Below are positions 13,217 through 23,465 of a DNA stretch of 64,000 nt, piece by piece. The stretch is taken from positions 622,277 to 686,276 of the forward strand of contig BCIJ01000001.1 of the NCBI GenBank assembly GCA_001599935.1, in the 5' to 3' direction. The notes beneath the pieces are model-generated. The model had not been told where the DNA came from and ran no database searches. It saw only the letters and a list, made by a program, of their open reading frames with translations. Positions within the stretch are counted from its first letter, which is position 1; each line of letters starts with the position of its first letter. A program made the position numbers and the translations under genes. The DNA is from Holtermannia corniformis (lineage: Eukaryota; Basidiomycota; Tremellomycetes; Holtermanniales).

Positions 13217-13224
13217 TATAAAAG
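13217..13224 (+). promoter_or_regulatory. TATA box of orphan gene 1
   Basis: TATAAAAG starts 44 bp upstream of the ATG at 13261. The strong TATA and very short leader suggest a highly or conditionally expressed gene. No equally good TATA precedes the second copy; TACAAATA near 13796 is the nearest match. Confidence 0.55.
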
Positions 13225-13260
13225 CGCTCATATCGCTTTGGGCTCATCAACATCAGCAAC

Positions 13261-13560
13261 ATGTCTACTCACACTCACTACGACTTTGGCACCCAGACAA
13301 GTGGCACGTACGCTTGGCACGATGGCTACACGATCTCCATCAGCGAGGCCTGCAAAGAAGGAGAGTCGGACCTGAGAGCGCGCGTCTCGGTGTACGATCC
13401 GGAGGGCCATAAGGGCAACCTTGCCAAGAACACCTTCTTCAACTCGGCCGGCAAGGATTCAGTAATCTCGGCTTGCTTTGACGCGCAAATCGCTGCCGGT
13501 CGCAACGTGACGCAGACGGTGGTCGAGCGGGACGCATGCCCGCTTAGTAGTCGTCATTAG
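13261..13560 (+). CDS. Orphan small protein, tandem copy 1
   Basis: A 99-residue intronless frame starting MSTHTHYDFGTQTSGTY and ending PLSSRH. It has no signal peptide or membrane segment. It is clearly paralogous to the frame at 13840: shared blocks include FGT-TSGTY, G-TISIS-AC, VSVYD--GH-G, AKN-F, DS----CF-AQ and D-CP at the end, about half of positions identical. Conservation of the reading frame between two copies argues that both are real genes. Three cysteines, aligned with cysteines in the second copy, could form disulfides or a metal site. No known family is recognised. It is preceded by a TATA box. Confidence 0.75.
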   Translation: MSTHTHYDFGTQTSGTYAWHDGYTISISEACKEGESDLRARVSVYDPEGHKGNLAKNTFFNSAGKDSVISACFDAQIAAGRNVTQTVVERDACPLSSRH

Positions 13561-13839
13561 AGTACTGGAAGTGTATGTATGCACGTATCTACCTCATTGA
13601 AATACTTTAGTAGCCGGTATGCAATCTGCGATTCGGCCAGTCGATACCAAGCCGGCAAAAGCCTTGCCGGCGCGCCATTCCTCTGTCAGCCTACGCCCGG
13701 CAGCTACATGGACGCATCCTTTACCACTTCCATCACCTTTCAACGCCAAAGCGGCGTCGTTTCGGGTGGCGCGATCATTCAAGTACCGCGTACAGCTACA
13801 AATACGACGACGTGCATTGGGCCGTGGCATCCCTCGGCA

Positions 13840-14133
13840 ATGTCAACTACCCACAAATACTACAACTTTGGGACCCTCACATCCGGCACATATCCTTGTG
13901 GAAACGGTGACACTATCAGCATTAGCCGGGCATGCCTTGACGGCGCGGACGACTTTCGGTTCTCGGTGTCTGTGTACGACTCTGATGGGCACCAAGGCAA
14001 GGCGGCAAAGAACCGCTTTGCAAGTCTCGCCAACAGGGATAGTCTCACTGCGTCGTGCTTCGAGGCACAGCGCAGCCAAGGCAGTCACCTGACCATTGCG
14101 AGGGATTCGTGCCCGATGCGTAACAAGCATTAG
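13840..14133 (+). CDS. Orphan small protein, tandem copy 2
   Basis: A 97-residue intronless frame starting MSTTHKYYNFGTLTSGTY and ending SCPMRNKH. The frame is open upstream of this ATG (another Met lies near 13579-13710), but the start at 13840 aligns exactly with the start of copy 1, so I prefer it. It keeps all blocks shared with copy 1, with one extra cysteine near residue 20 and a gap of four residues before the C-terminal RDSCP. Function unknown. The pair sits 280 bp apart, same strand, which points to local tandem duplication followed by strong divergence. Confidence 0.72.
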   Translation: MSTTHKYYNFGTLTSGTYPCGNGDTISISRACLDGADDFRFSVSVYDSDGHQGKAAKNRFASLANRDSLTASCFEAQRSQGSHLTIARDSCPMRNKH

Positions 14134-14397
14134 TATGATAGTTCAAGGCCTAATGAAGATATGTAGTGTGCCGTTCGAGCCACGGGACGTGCCGAGCCAC
14201 ACTGCTACGCGATGCATAGCTAAAGACGCCTGCGGCTCTTAGTGCATGTAGCACTGCGCGATCCAGTGCCCGGCGGCCACTCAAATCGCCACTCGACGTG
14301 ATCCCAGCACATGAAAGCAGTTCAGGGCTGTAGTTGCAAGCTCATCGCTTGCATCCTCATGCTTCACAGTTGACACAAGAGCTCCTGAGGGCAGAGT

Positions 14398-15909
14398 ATG
14401 GTCGGTGCTGTATCGCCCTCCATCGTGACGGCTGATTTGGTTTCAGATCCTGCACGCTGAGACATCGGACGTGCGACCGCTAGCGCGACAGCTGCGGGGT
14501 GTCGGGTTGAAGCATGCAAGTCCTAGCTGAGCCTGCAGTCCTTCGCACTGACGGATCAGAATGCAGTGTTTCACATCATCAAGGCCGGATTCGAAGTGGT
14601 CGTCGAGGACAGCCGAACGCNGAGTGGTCCGTGCGCAGACTCAACCCCGCCCACAGCTAACACCACCAGCGACGGCGTTCATCCCGCAATCCCTCTTTCG
14701 CGTGTACGAGTACAGCCCGCCCGCCGAGTCGACAAGGGAACCATCAACACCGACATCAGATGATGAGAACGTCGAGATCCACTCGTTCGAAGTCTCGATC
14801 GACGCGTTCCTGCAGTGCCTCAACATCTTTGGCGATGCTGGCCCGGCTTCCAGTGGGTCGAACATGACGTTTGGCAGTAATCGACGGAGAGAGTGGGCCG
14901 GTGAGGCGGATCGGTTGGGTGGTGGTGACGAGGACGGAGAGGTTGGAGGCTCGGCTCGGCCACGATTCAAGGCGCCGAAAGGGGATCGGGCGACTTCGTT
15001 GAGCTTGGACTGGGAGGGGCCCGGCTATCCTCTTGTCTTGATGCTGTGGGTCAACAAGTGCGGATTGCGCTCTACTAAATTCGACAGCCTGCAAGATCCA
15101 CAAGGCCCGTCGACCCGGTGCGAGCTCCGCACACTCGAGGCCACCGAGCTTCTCAATGAGATGTTTGACGAGACCAACTTGTGCGTGGACCGGACCTCCC
15201 GCTTCGCACCGCTCACAGCCACAGGGCGATGCAAGTCATCATGAAGGTGAAGGCTTCTCTAAAGGGTACCCCACAATGCTGATCTTGCAGTCATCGTGGT
15301 TCCGCGAAGCACTTCTCGACCTCCCACCATCATGCTCCAAATTGACACTGATCGGCTCACCGAACGCGCCAGCGCCGAGCCAAGACAACGACTCCTTCTT
15401 CGGTCCCAGCAATGGCGGGCGCAAGTCGGCCAAAGCAGCCAAGAGAGGCATGTTCAAGCTGCGTGCCGTCGGCGACTCGGGCTACACCGAGGTCCGTCCA
15501 TGCCCGCGCTCATGGCAGAAGGCTGATCCGGCACTACATAGCTCGATTATCCAAACGACGCATCGGTGATTGAACAGTTTTCGTGTTCTGCGCCCATCAG
15601 CTTTACGTGCGTGCCTATGGCGTGGGTCCGACGAGGTGGTGCTGATACGCGGGCACAGGTACCACTCGTCACACTTTGCGCTGCTGGCCCGTGCACTGCA
15701 GCAATCGACCAAAGTCTCGATTCGGATCGAGGACAGCGGCTACCTGTCGGTTCAGGTGCTGATGCCGGAACCCGAGGGGATGCCGCGTGCTCCACCCGGG
15801 GAGAGCAGCGGGATCATCGAGTTCAAGGTAGGTCCTTGTCTCTGAATGGCACATCAGTTGGCTGAGATTGCAGATGAGCGCCCTGGAAGACGACGAGGAC
15901 GGGCTCTGA
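14398..15909 (+). CDS. RAD1: DNA damage checkpoint clamp subunit Rad1
   Basis: PCNA-like subunit of the 9-1-1 (Rad9-Rad1-Hus1) clamp that is loaded at damaged DNA. The likely start ATG at 14398-14400 is followed at once by an intron (14401-14446), then ILHAETSDVRPLARQLRGVG. A 47-nt intron ends before FHIIKAGFEVVVEDSRT, then FIPQSLFRVYEY and IDAFLQCLNIFGDAG, the Rad1 pattern. Later exons encode TCELRTLEATELL, SSWFREALLDLPPSCSKL, MFKLRAVGDSGYTEV, and a C-terminus with HFALLARALQQSTKVSIRIE, YLSVQVLMPEPEG and IEFKMSALEDDEDGL. One ambiguous base N at 14621 falls in a codon where T would give the expected Leu (RTLSA). Stop at 15907-15909. Confidence 0.85.
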
Positions 15910-16100
15910 GCGCTGTAACGACCCATTGTAGCACAGCATGTCGCATATGCATAATCGAGATTCGACACCATATAAGCGCTCTGAGCAGAGCCAGACCAAA
16001 GTGAGAATACACGAGCCACGGGTTACAGGATTATTGAAAGCGGACCCCGAGAGCCCAGTGAGAGACGACAGAGTATGGGAAGGGAAAAGAGGAAGCAGGG

Positions 16101-16809
16101 CTACTTTGAGCCCCAGGAGAACCAGCTCGACTTCTTCTTCTCCGGAGCCGGGTTGTAGACCTTTTGCATCTCGCCGAGGAGGAGATCAAAGACCTTGCCT
16201 GTGCAGTGTCAGTCCTAGTCTTCTAGCCATGACACGGCGCACTGACCAACGTTCTTATTGTCCTTTGCGCTCGTCTCGATGAACACGGCCTTGAGCTTCT
16301 TGGCGAGCGCCTCGCCCTCGTCGGCCTCGACTTGGCGGGCTTCGCTGAGATCGCTCTTCTGACCGACAATGACGCACGGGACAGACTCTTGGCCTGCAAA
16401 GTCGAGAATCTTGTCGTGTACGGTTTGGACCATCTGGAACGACTGGCGCGAGGTGATCGAGTAGACGAGCAAGTAGCCGTGCACGCCGACGGCGTATTTC
16501 GGTGGGAAGAGGGTGTATTCGTCCTACGTGGGTCAGTTGGCGCCTGGACGCAACAGAGCACGCACCTGACCGGCACTGTCGATAATCTCGCACTCGTATT
16601 CGTTGCCGTTGAACGAGACCGTCTTGTTCATGGTCGTCTCGATCGTCGGGTAGTACGAGTCATTGTAATTTGGTGGGGTAATGTACTGGTTGGTCAGGGA
16701 CGTCTTGCCTGTTGGCATCCTGCGTCAGATTCGCCACTGGTCGTCAAGCGGCCCACTCACCGACAGAGGGCGAGCCCATGACGACGACCTTGCGCTTGAG
16801 AGCCGACAT
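16101..16809 (-). CDS. RHB1: Rheb-family small GTPase, atypical (no CAAX box)
   Basis: Rheb activates TORC1 at endomembranes. Start ATG at 16809 gives MSALKRKVVVMGSPSVG; an intron splits the P-loop before KTSLTNQY. Effector region YPTIETTMNK, G3 DSAGQDEYTLFPPKYA and VHGYLLVYSI are diagnostic of Rheb, and G5 is ETSAKD. Two points are odd. G4 reads GQKSDL instead of the usual NKxD. The C-terminus reads MQKVYNPAPEKKKSSWFSWG, then Ser-Lys and a stop at 16101-16103, with no prenylation box; I found no downstream exon with a Cys-x-x-x-stop. The Lys and Trp/Phe rich tail could bind membranes by itself. The protein is otherwise intact. It is convergent with RAD1. Confidence 0.9.
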
Positions 16810-18488
16810 TGCGTATCGTCTTCTTAGATGCTCGAGCTCGGTCTCAGGGGTGAATTCGGATTGATACGCGTCGTCGTCGACGGGCAGCGGGGCTGGGAGT
16901 AGGCGGGATGAGCCTGGCGGAGAGAGGTGGGCGTAGGCCGGGGGTGGGGTGAGGTAGGAAGAGTCACTGCACTGGCGTTGGCGTTTGCGGTACGAGAGCG
17001 CGCACGGGGCAGGGTATGGAGGTGAGGGCGAGAGCACGTTTGGGATGGGGAGCGAAGGAGAGAGAGCAGAAGGCGAGACGCGACTCTCGTCGACGCGGTA
17101 TCGGCGCCGCTGGGTCGACGTCATGCGCGCAAACAAAGCAGAGGGGCGGCGGCGGCGGCGGCGGCGGTGGGCGACGCGAGCGCGCACAGACCCAACGTGA
17201 TAGCACGGGCCGAACCAAACACGGTCCACAGGGGGAGGCACGGCAACAGGAGTCAGGGATCGAGCAAGGTGATACACTCGCACCGAGGGCCAAAGGACGA
17301 CGTGCGGATGGTGCGACAGTCTGCGGGTGGCAAAGCACAAAGGGTGGCGAGCGTCGAGGGATATAGCCGTCGTGTAGGCGACGGAACCGTTGGGATGCGA
17401 AGCCAGGCAACGGCGAGAAGCTCGAACAGTGCTGTGCCCTCGTAGCTAACCCGACCGGGCCAAGGCAGGGGGCTAGCACACTGTCGATCGCCGGCGCACA
17501 CCCAGTGCTTGCCTCGCGGCAAAGGCCTTGACGATCCCACCCGTCGTCGTCGTGAGCCGCGCAGAGCCCATTAGCGTTGCCTACCCGCACAAAGGACGAG
17601 GTCCCAAAGGGTGCAGCAATCCCAGTGCTTTGGACGATCAAGGACGGCCAACGTCCACGTCGAATGCTGCGAGACTGGCAACGAGGCAGACTGCTGATCC
17701 GACGATCGCCGCGAGGTTGCAAGCGACTGACAAAGGAGCGAAGACGAGAACATGACGCGGTGCGGCGGATCAGGGAGGCTGACGCTCGCAGACCCGACCA
17801 GGTCAAGCCGGCGGCAGGTGGCCGTCAGCCTGTCCAAAGGGACACTCGGCCGTCTCTCCCTGCATCACACGGTTTCATTACTATGCCAGTCTCTGGTGGA
17901 TCACAACAACCAAGGCCATCGCTGTGCCCGTTGCCGTCGCCATGATCCGACCGAACGGCACCAATCCCTCCGAGCGTGTTTCCGCACAGACCCTGCACTC
18001 ACCGTTTCAGTCGTGACCCCGTTGCTCCGTGCTGTACCTGGTGTTTCTTGACTGTCGGTGAGGATCAAACTACAGAACCGTCGTCGTCAGTCGTTCGCGG
18101 CCAGCCTGGCCGTCCCGCACGTACGTCTGATCAAGACGTCGGCTCGGTTCCTGAAACGAATACACGGATCGTCAGACTCTTGCCCCTTTTTCATCTCGCT
18201 GCTCCGACGCACCTGTGTGATGCTAGACTGTGGTCTCGATGACTTGATAGACGCGCTCTGCTCACAAGACTAAACCGACGGGCAGAGACACCGCATCCAG
18301 CAGGGCTTGATTACTCGCGTGGCTGATCGTGGAGCGTGACGCCGCGTTCGGTTCGGGGGATCTCACACCCCTGGACTGTGCGCTGGCGAGCGTCAGGGAC
18401 GTCGGTGGGACACTGGGCGCGAGACGAGTGCACACTAGAGATCTATCGTACATGCTTATACACGGGTGCCCATGGCCCATCGCGACCC
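16810..18488. other. Long spacer (about 1.7 kb) with GGC repeat
   Basis: Between the RHB1 start and the RFC5 3' end. A (GGC)n run lies around 17146-17170 in a GC-rich block, possibly a long RHB1 leader/promoter. Open frames on either strand are Arg/Pro-rich shadows with no family motifs, and the longest lacks an ATG start. An intron-rich gene could be hidden here; I could not assemble one. Confidence 0.4.
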
Positions 18489-20135
18489 TCAGTCCCAATC
18501 TTCCAACGCGCCCAACCTGGAACGTCAGTCGGGGCTATGTAGGCACAGCACACTCACATGTCGAAAGACTTCCATACGCTGCGCGTGTCAGCACTGGTGC
18601 TAGCTACGAGCCAGTGGCACCGACCTCATGATCTTGGCGACAAACGCCTCCAGGTGAAAGATCTTCTTGGAGCCTTGACGCATCCGTAGCTCCTACTACA
18701 GTCAGCCGGGCCTCGGATGCCGGAGAGTAACCCACATAGTGCGCGGCCCAGTGCACAATCTCAGGCTTGAGCACATCGTCGGCCTTGTCAATCAGTCGGT
18801 CGGCTACCGTCTACGCGGGTCAATCATCGTCGCAGCCAAGTCACCCAGACACACCTTGAGTACGACGGTCGGCGGGATGCAGTGCGACAAGAGCTCATAC
18901 AGCATGCCACGGACGATGAGGAGCCGCGGCGCAGACTGTTCGCCAATGATCTGGTCGCCGACCTTTGTGCAATACGTCTCCCAGTCGGGCTTTGCAATGT
19001 CAATCCCGCCATTCAAGTCGGGACTGTCAACGTGAGCCGGAGGCTCGTATAGTATCGAGTAAAGAGACAGACCTCTGCATCTTGAGAGCTTCAAACACGA
19101 GCAACGCTTTGCGCAAGTTGCCCTCGGATTCTGCAATGATCGACGCAGCGGCCTCATCGGGCAGATGAAACCGCTCCTTCTTGGCAACATGGTTCAACAC
19201 CTTGCTCATCTGTGCACCATCAGCGCCCATATCCAACCCACTCGACGGCACGCACCTGCTCCTCCGTCGGCGCCGCCACGCGCACAAGCAGACAACGACT
19301 CCGAATCGGGGCAATGATCTTGGACGTGCTGTTGGCGCACAGGATCAACCGCATGTTACCCATGTACTTTTCCATGGTCCGTCTCAGTGCAGCTTGGGCG
19401 TCGCGAGTGAGCGAGTCTGCCTCGTTGATGATGACGACTGGGTTGGTCAGTCAGGCCTGAGAAGACTGCGCGCACCTTTGAACTTTTGCTTGGCATTCAG
19501 ATCGACCTGTTGCGTCTGCGCAATCTCTTTGAGGATATCTTGGATCACGACGCGGTCGTAGATCCCAACGTCACTGAGCGCTTCAGCAAGAGTGATGGTG
19601 TCGACCAGAGAGGACACTCACGAAGGCGTCAATTCAATGTGGTAATTGCTCTGCACGACGTTGACGTCGAGCTTGCGTTTTGACGGTGTCACAAAGACGC
19701 GTTGGTCGATCCGAAGCTGGGCGAGTCAGCGTGCCTTCCTCGGTCCGATGCATACTGTACCTTCTCGACGCCTGGGCCGTAGAGCTCTCGCAAGGTACAC
19801 ATGATGCGTGTCTGGCAGTGTCTCAGTCGCAACCTCGATAGCTGATCTGTCAAACATACCTTCTTGCCGGCACCAGACGGACCATAGAACAAGATGTGCG
19901 GAAAGTCGCCAGATGCAGCCTAGGGACATGGTGTCAGCGCCAGTGATCCAAGGCTGCTCTTCAGCTGGTCGATGAAGCTGCTACGCTGGGCCGAGTCCCA
20001 ACGTGCAAGACCAAGACGACAGAGCTGATTGCACTCCAGATGACTGACCAGCGACTTGAGCCGTTGACCGAGCTCGGGGTGGTAGTGCAAGTCATCGAGC
20101 TGCCGTGGCCGGTACTTGTCGACCCAGAGTGACAT
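18489..20135 (-). CDS. RFC5: Replication factor C subunit 5 (38-kDa clamp-loader subunit)
   Basis: Clamp-loader AAA+ ATPase subunit (Rfc5 of yeast, RFC3 of human) that loads PCNA and, with Rad24/Rad17, the 9-1-1 clamp. Start ATG at 20135 gives [20 protein letters not shown]. Walker A is [20 protein letters not shown]; Walker B is degenerate ([10 protein letters not shown]), as is normal for this subunit. RFC boxes [27 protein letters not shown] and the arginine finger IRSRC follow. The C-terminal collar has [11 protein letters not shown] and [20 protein letters not shown]. Two further introns with GCTGAC-type branch sites after AFVAKIM extend it to [16 protein letters not shown], stop at 18489-18491; without them it would end at 18600 with an unusual tail. 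Many short introns. Divergent from NUP85. Confidence 0.92.
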
Positions 20136-20477
20136 GTGCGCGTCTCAATCTGTTCCTACGGGTCGTGCGCGCTATTGTAACAGCTGGCCAGGCTTGAGAG
20201 TCGCTTGGTAGCTCTGTAGTCGACGTCGATGGACACTGGGACGCGTAGAGGAGGACGGGGTCAAGGCGGGACCGTCCGCGACGATTGCTGCACCAAAACT
20301 CATCCACAAGACACCGCACCCTCGTTCGCTCCATACACGGCCGTGGGGAGCTTCACTGTAGCTTGGAAGAGGTCAGACGTGTCTGAATCCATCAGGTTAC
20401 TAGGCCGTGGCCGCAACTCGGGGCTGAGTCTGTCGAAACCCCGCAAAACCAAGTAGAACAAACGTCAACTTGCAACC
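20136..20477. other. Divergent promoter region RFC5 / NUP85
   Basis: About 340 bp between two start codons facing away from each other. No TATA box or repeated element stands out. Confidence 0.45.
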
Positions 20478-23356
20478 ATGGCGCCGTCAACGCCCAACTT
20501 CTTCGCGTCGAGCTCTGCAAGCGTCTTTGCGACTCCAACAGCGAGCAAGACGTTCTCATTCGGTAGCTCTGCGCCGGCGACTACGGCTGTGGCGATGCCG
20601 GTACCGACTGGTGCGGTCGGAGATGACGAGGATACGCAAACGCTGCACCTCAACCCTGCACCGATTCCAGCAGGCGGGATCAGCAAATGGGCAGGGTCGG
20701 GTCGGACGCTGCTGAGTAGGATATCGCCTGTAGGAGGTGCGGTCGCTGCCTGGGTCTGCAAAAAAGTGAGTTGAATCCCGGCTAGAAACCGCTGATATTG
20801 ATTGTTGCCAGCAGACTGACCCAGTCGACACTCCACCGACCCTCACATCAGTCCACAAAGAAGACAAGGCGATATGGATGTCGCAGATCCACCCACTGCC
20901 ACCACCTCTCGTCAAATTCTACACGGCAACCTACACCATCTTCCTCTCCCTGCATCGCATCCATGCCGCCTCGTTACCACCTCCGACTCTGCCATCACAA
21001 CGGTCGAGCGAAAAGCAAAAGCTTGGACTGTCGACCAACTGGGCAGCGGCGTCGTCTGGCTCGAAAGACGTGATCCAGCCATCCGCTCAGCAGGTCATCT
21101 ACTTTGAGCGCATTTGTCGGCTATACCGCGAGGCACTGCTGGACTTTCTCAATGACGCAGACTTGTCGGTACGTTTTGAGCCTCGCCGACTACCATAACT
21201 CATACATATGGCCAGGATGCGTTGAGATATCGCCACACGTCCATCCTGAATGTCATGCACTTGACAGAGATCCTGTTCCTCCCTCCGGATGGGCGGGGAG
21301 AGGGCGTGGTCGGAGAAGAGCTGCTGGACTGGGTCAATGGCGTCGACATTGGTCAGTTTCACACAACGTAGCTCCACTTATCTAACTCTATCGCAGCGCC
21401 GAGCACCGAAGAGGGCGAGGAGATTCTGCGGATGAAGGAGCCATGGGAGCACGAGGGCTACTGGGCCTATGTCTACCGGTACGTCGAGCTGGATCTCCCT
21501 ACGCACTGTTTGACCCCTGCAGATCTCTGCTGCGCGGCTTCCACCACTCCACCGCCGCAATCCTGCAATCCCTCACTGCGCACCCCCACCCACCCATCGC
21601 CAAGCTCGCTCAACTGCTCGCGTCTCAACTCGCCAAATTTCCGCGCTCATCCAACACGTCAGATTACCCGCTCGAACACCAGTTCCTCGCCGCGCACCAG
21701 AAATGGCACCAGCGCTTCCGTGTCGAGATCCAAATGTTCACCGCAAGCAAAGCGCGGGGCATGTGGTTCGAAGAGGAGGGCTGGGAAGAGTGGGAGGAAT
21801 GTTTCAATGGAGTGATCGAGATCATGGAGGGCAACCAGGCACGCGTGTTGGCCGAGGCGGCAGACTGGCGCGAGATCTTGGGCGCCTGGGGTGTGCTGGT
21901 GAACCCTGGGCTGAGACGAGATGATCTGCCGTGAGTGTTTCTGTTCGTCGTTGGCGCCTTCGCGGGTTGACGGGATACAGCAATGTGCTGAGTCGGATTC
22001 TCGAAGAGGTGCCGATTGACAGCACTCTGGTCGACGAAGTCATTCAAGCTGCCATGTGCTCTGGCGACATTACAAAGGTAAGAACCTGCACCACAATTAC
22101 GCTAGATTGACCCCGGCAGGCTATCATGAAATGCAACGATTTCGACCCGTGGCTTGTCGCCCACTTGACTGATCTACTCGACAAACTCGGCCTCGTCGAG
22201 GATGACGCCGAGCGGTTCGATCAACCACTGCGAACCTACTTCCTCCTCAACTACACCGACATCCTCCAATCCGATACACACTTCTGGCGGATCACAGGCG
22301 ACTACCTCACGTTGTGCGGCGAAGAGGGTTGGCACCGCATGAGAGAGCTCTTGGTCCGTGTCGCTCTCGGTGGAGACCCGGTTGGTCCCGCGACGGAGGG
22401 TGGTGCAGCAATGGTCACAGACGGAGAAGCAGACGCAAAGCAAGGTGATCGCTTCGATCGACTACAAGACGTCCTGGCCGTCTGCAAGGATAACGGCCTT
22501 GCCGAGGAGGCACGCATGATCTGTAAGATCATGGCGGATCGATTAGTCCGGCATGGCGATCTGGGCATCGCGGTCTCGTTCTGTATCCATGCTGAAGACG
22601 GACACCGACTCGGTCGGATAGCGCAACAGGTGTTGCAAGCATACATTTCGAACGGTCAGTCGTCATCAACATCATCCGCACGTCGCTGATCAGCCAAACC
22701 CTAGGTTCAAACGCATACCTCGAACTCGTAAACACCATCCCATCCTCGCTGCTCGATCAAGCGCCAACACACCTCTTGCACGAGGCGCAAGCTCAGCCTC
22801 GGGATCCGTTTGATCCACTCGCGTCCGCTTTCCCATCGGAAGAGGAGATCGACGCAGAGGTGCCTGTATCAGTCATTGCCGCCAGCAAGCTCTCATTCCT
22901 CGCCAAGTTTCGCGACTTCCTCTTGTTCCTCGATCGCGGTGATCGTGAACTAGCGGCGCAGACGCTTGTCAACGTCTTGACGAGCCAAGTCGCACCGCCT
23001 GGCTTCTGGGCTGTGCTTTTGGTCGATGCTGTGCCGCTGCTCGAGGGTGAGCCGGGCTTCTTTGTCAGTCTGCTCTGAGCTGACATCGCTCAGATGAAGA
23101 GATCCTCTTCACCTCGGAGGACACGTTCGAACTGCTCCGCATCGTAGAGCTCATCACCGAGGCGTCTAGCTATGCCGCGGACGAATACCTCACGCAGTTG
23201 GCGTCACTGCTCACCACTCGAAGAGAAACGGACAAGCAAGCGTGGTCGCAGAAGGAGGCAGTGGACCGCGCACTCAAACAGCTCGAAATTGTGCGCTTGG
23301 CGATCGCGCGGAATCTGGCTCGCGCGAGTGTGGTGCGATTCGAAGAGCCGTTCTGA
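20478..23356 (+). CDS. NUP85: Nucleoporin Nup85 (Y-complex scaffold)
   Basis: A structural member of the Nup84/Nup107-160 Y complex of the nuclear pore. Start ATG at 20478; the N-terminus is Ser/Thr/Ala rich with one FSFG motif (ASKTFSFGSSAP), then WAGSGRTLLSRI. The remainder is all-helical: IYFERICRLYREALLDFLND, HTSILNVMHLTEILFLPPDG, EPWEHEGYWAYVYRSLLRG, a KARGMWFEEEGWEEWEECF block, DWREILGAWGVLVNP, FDPWLVAHLTDLLDKLGLVE, and SDTHFWRITGDYLTLCGEEG. C-terminal helices include VSVIAASKLSFLAKFRDFLL and RALKQLEIVRLAIARNLARA. The order and spacing match the Nup85 family, including the conserved LAKFRDFL region near the C-terminus. Stop at 23354-23356. Several introns around 50 nt keep frame. Confidence 0.9.
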
Positions 23357-23465
23357 ACGGTTCTGGGACGTTATGCAATTGCATGCACTGGCGACTTGGT
23401 TGAGCGACCTTGAGCATGTGCTCGGACGGACGCATGTGAGAGAGGCGATGGGCTACATAACTCGG

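Noticed and set aside
16964..17806. 280-codon minus-strand frame upstream of RHB1
   Set aside because: No ATG at its start, very Arg/Pro/Ser-rich composition typical of GC-rich non-coding frames, crosses a GGC repeat and shows no motif.
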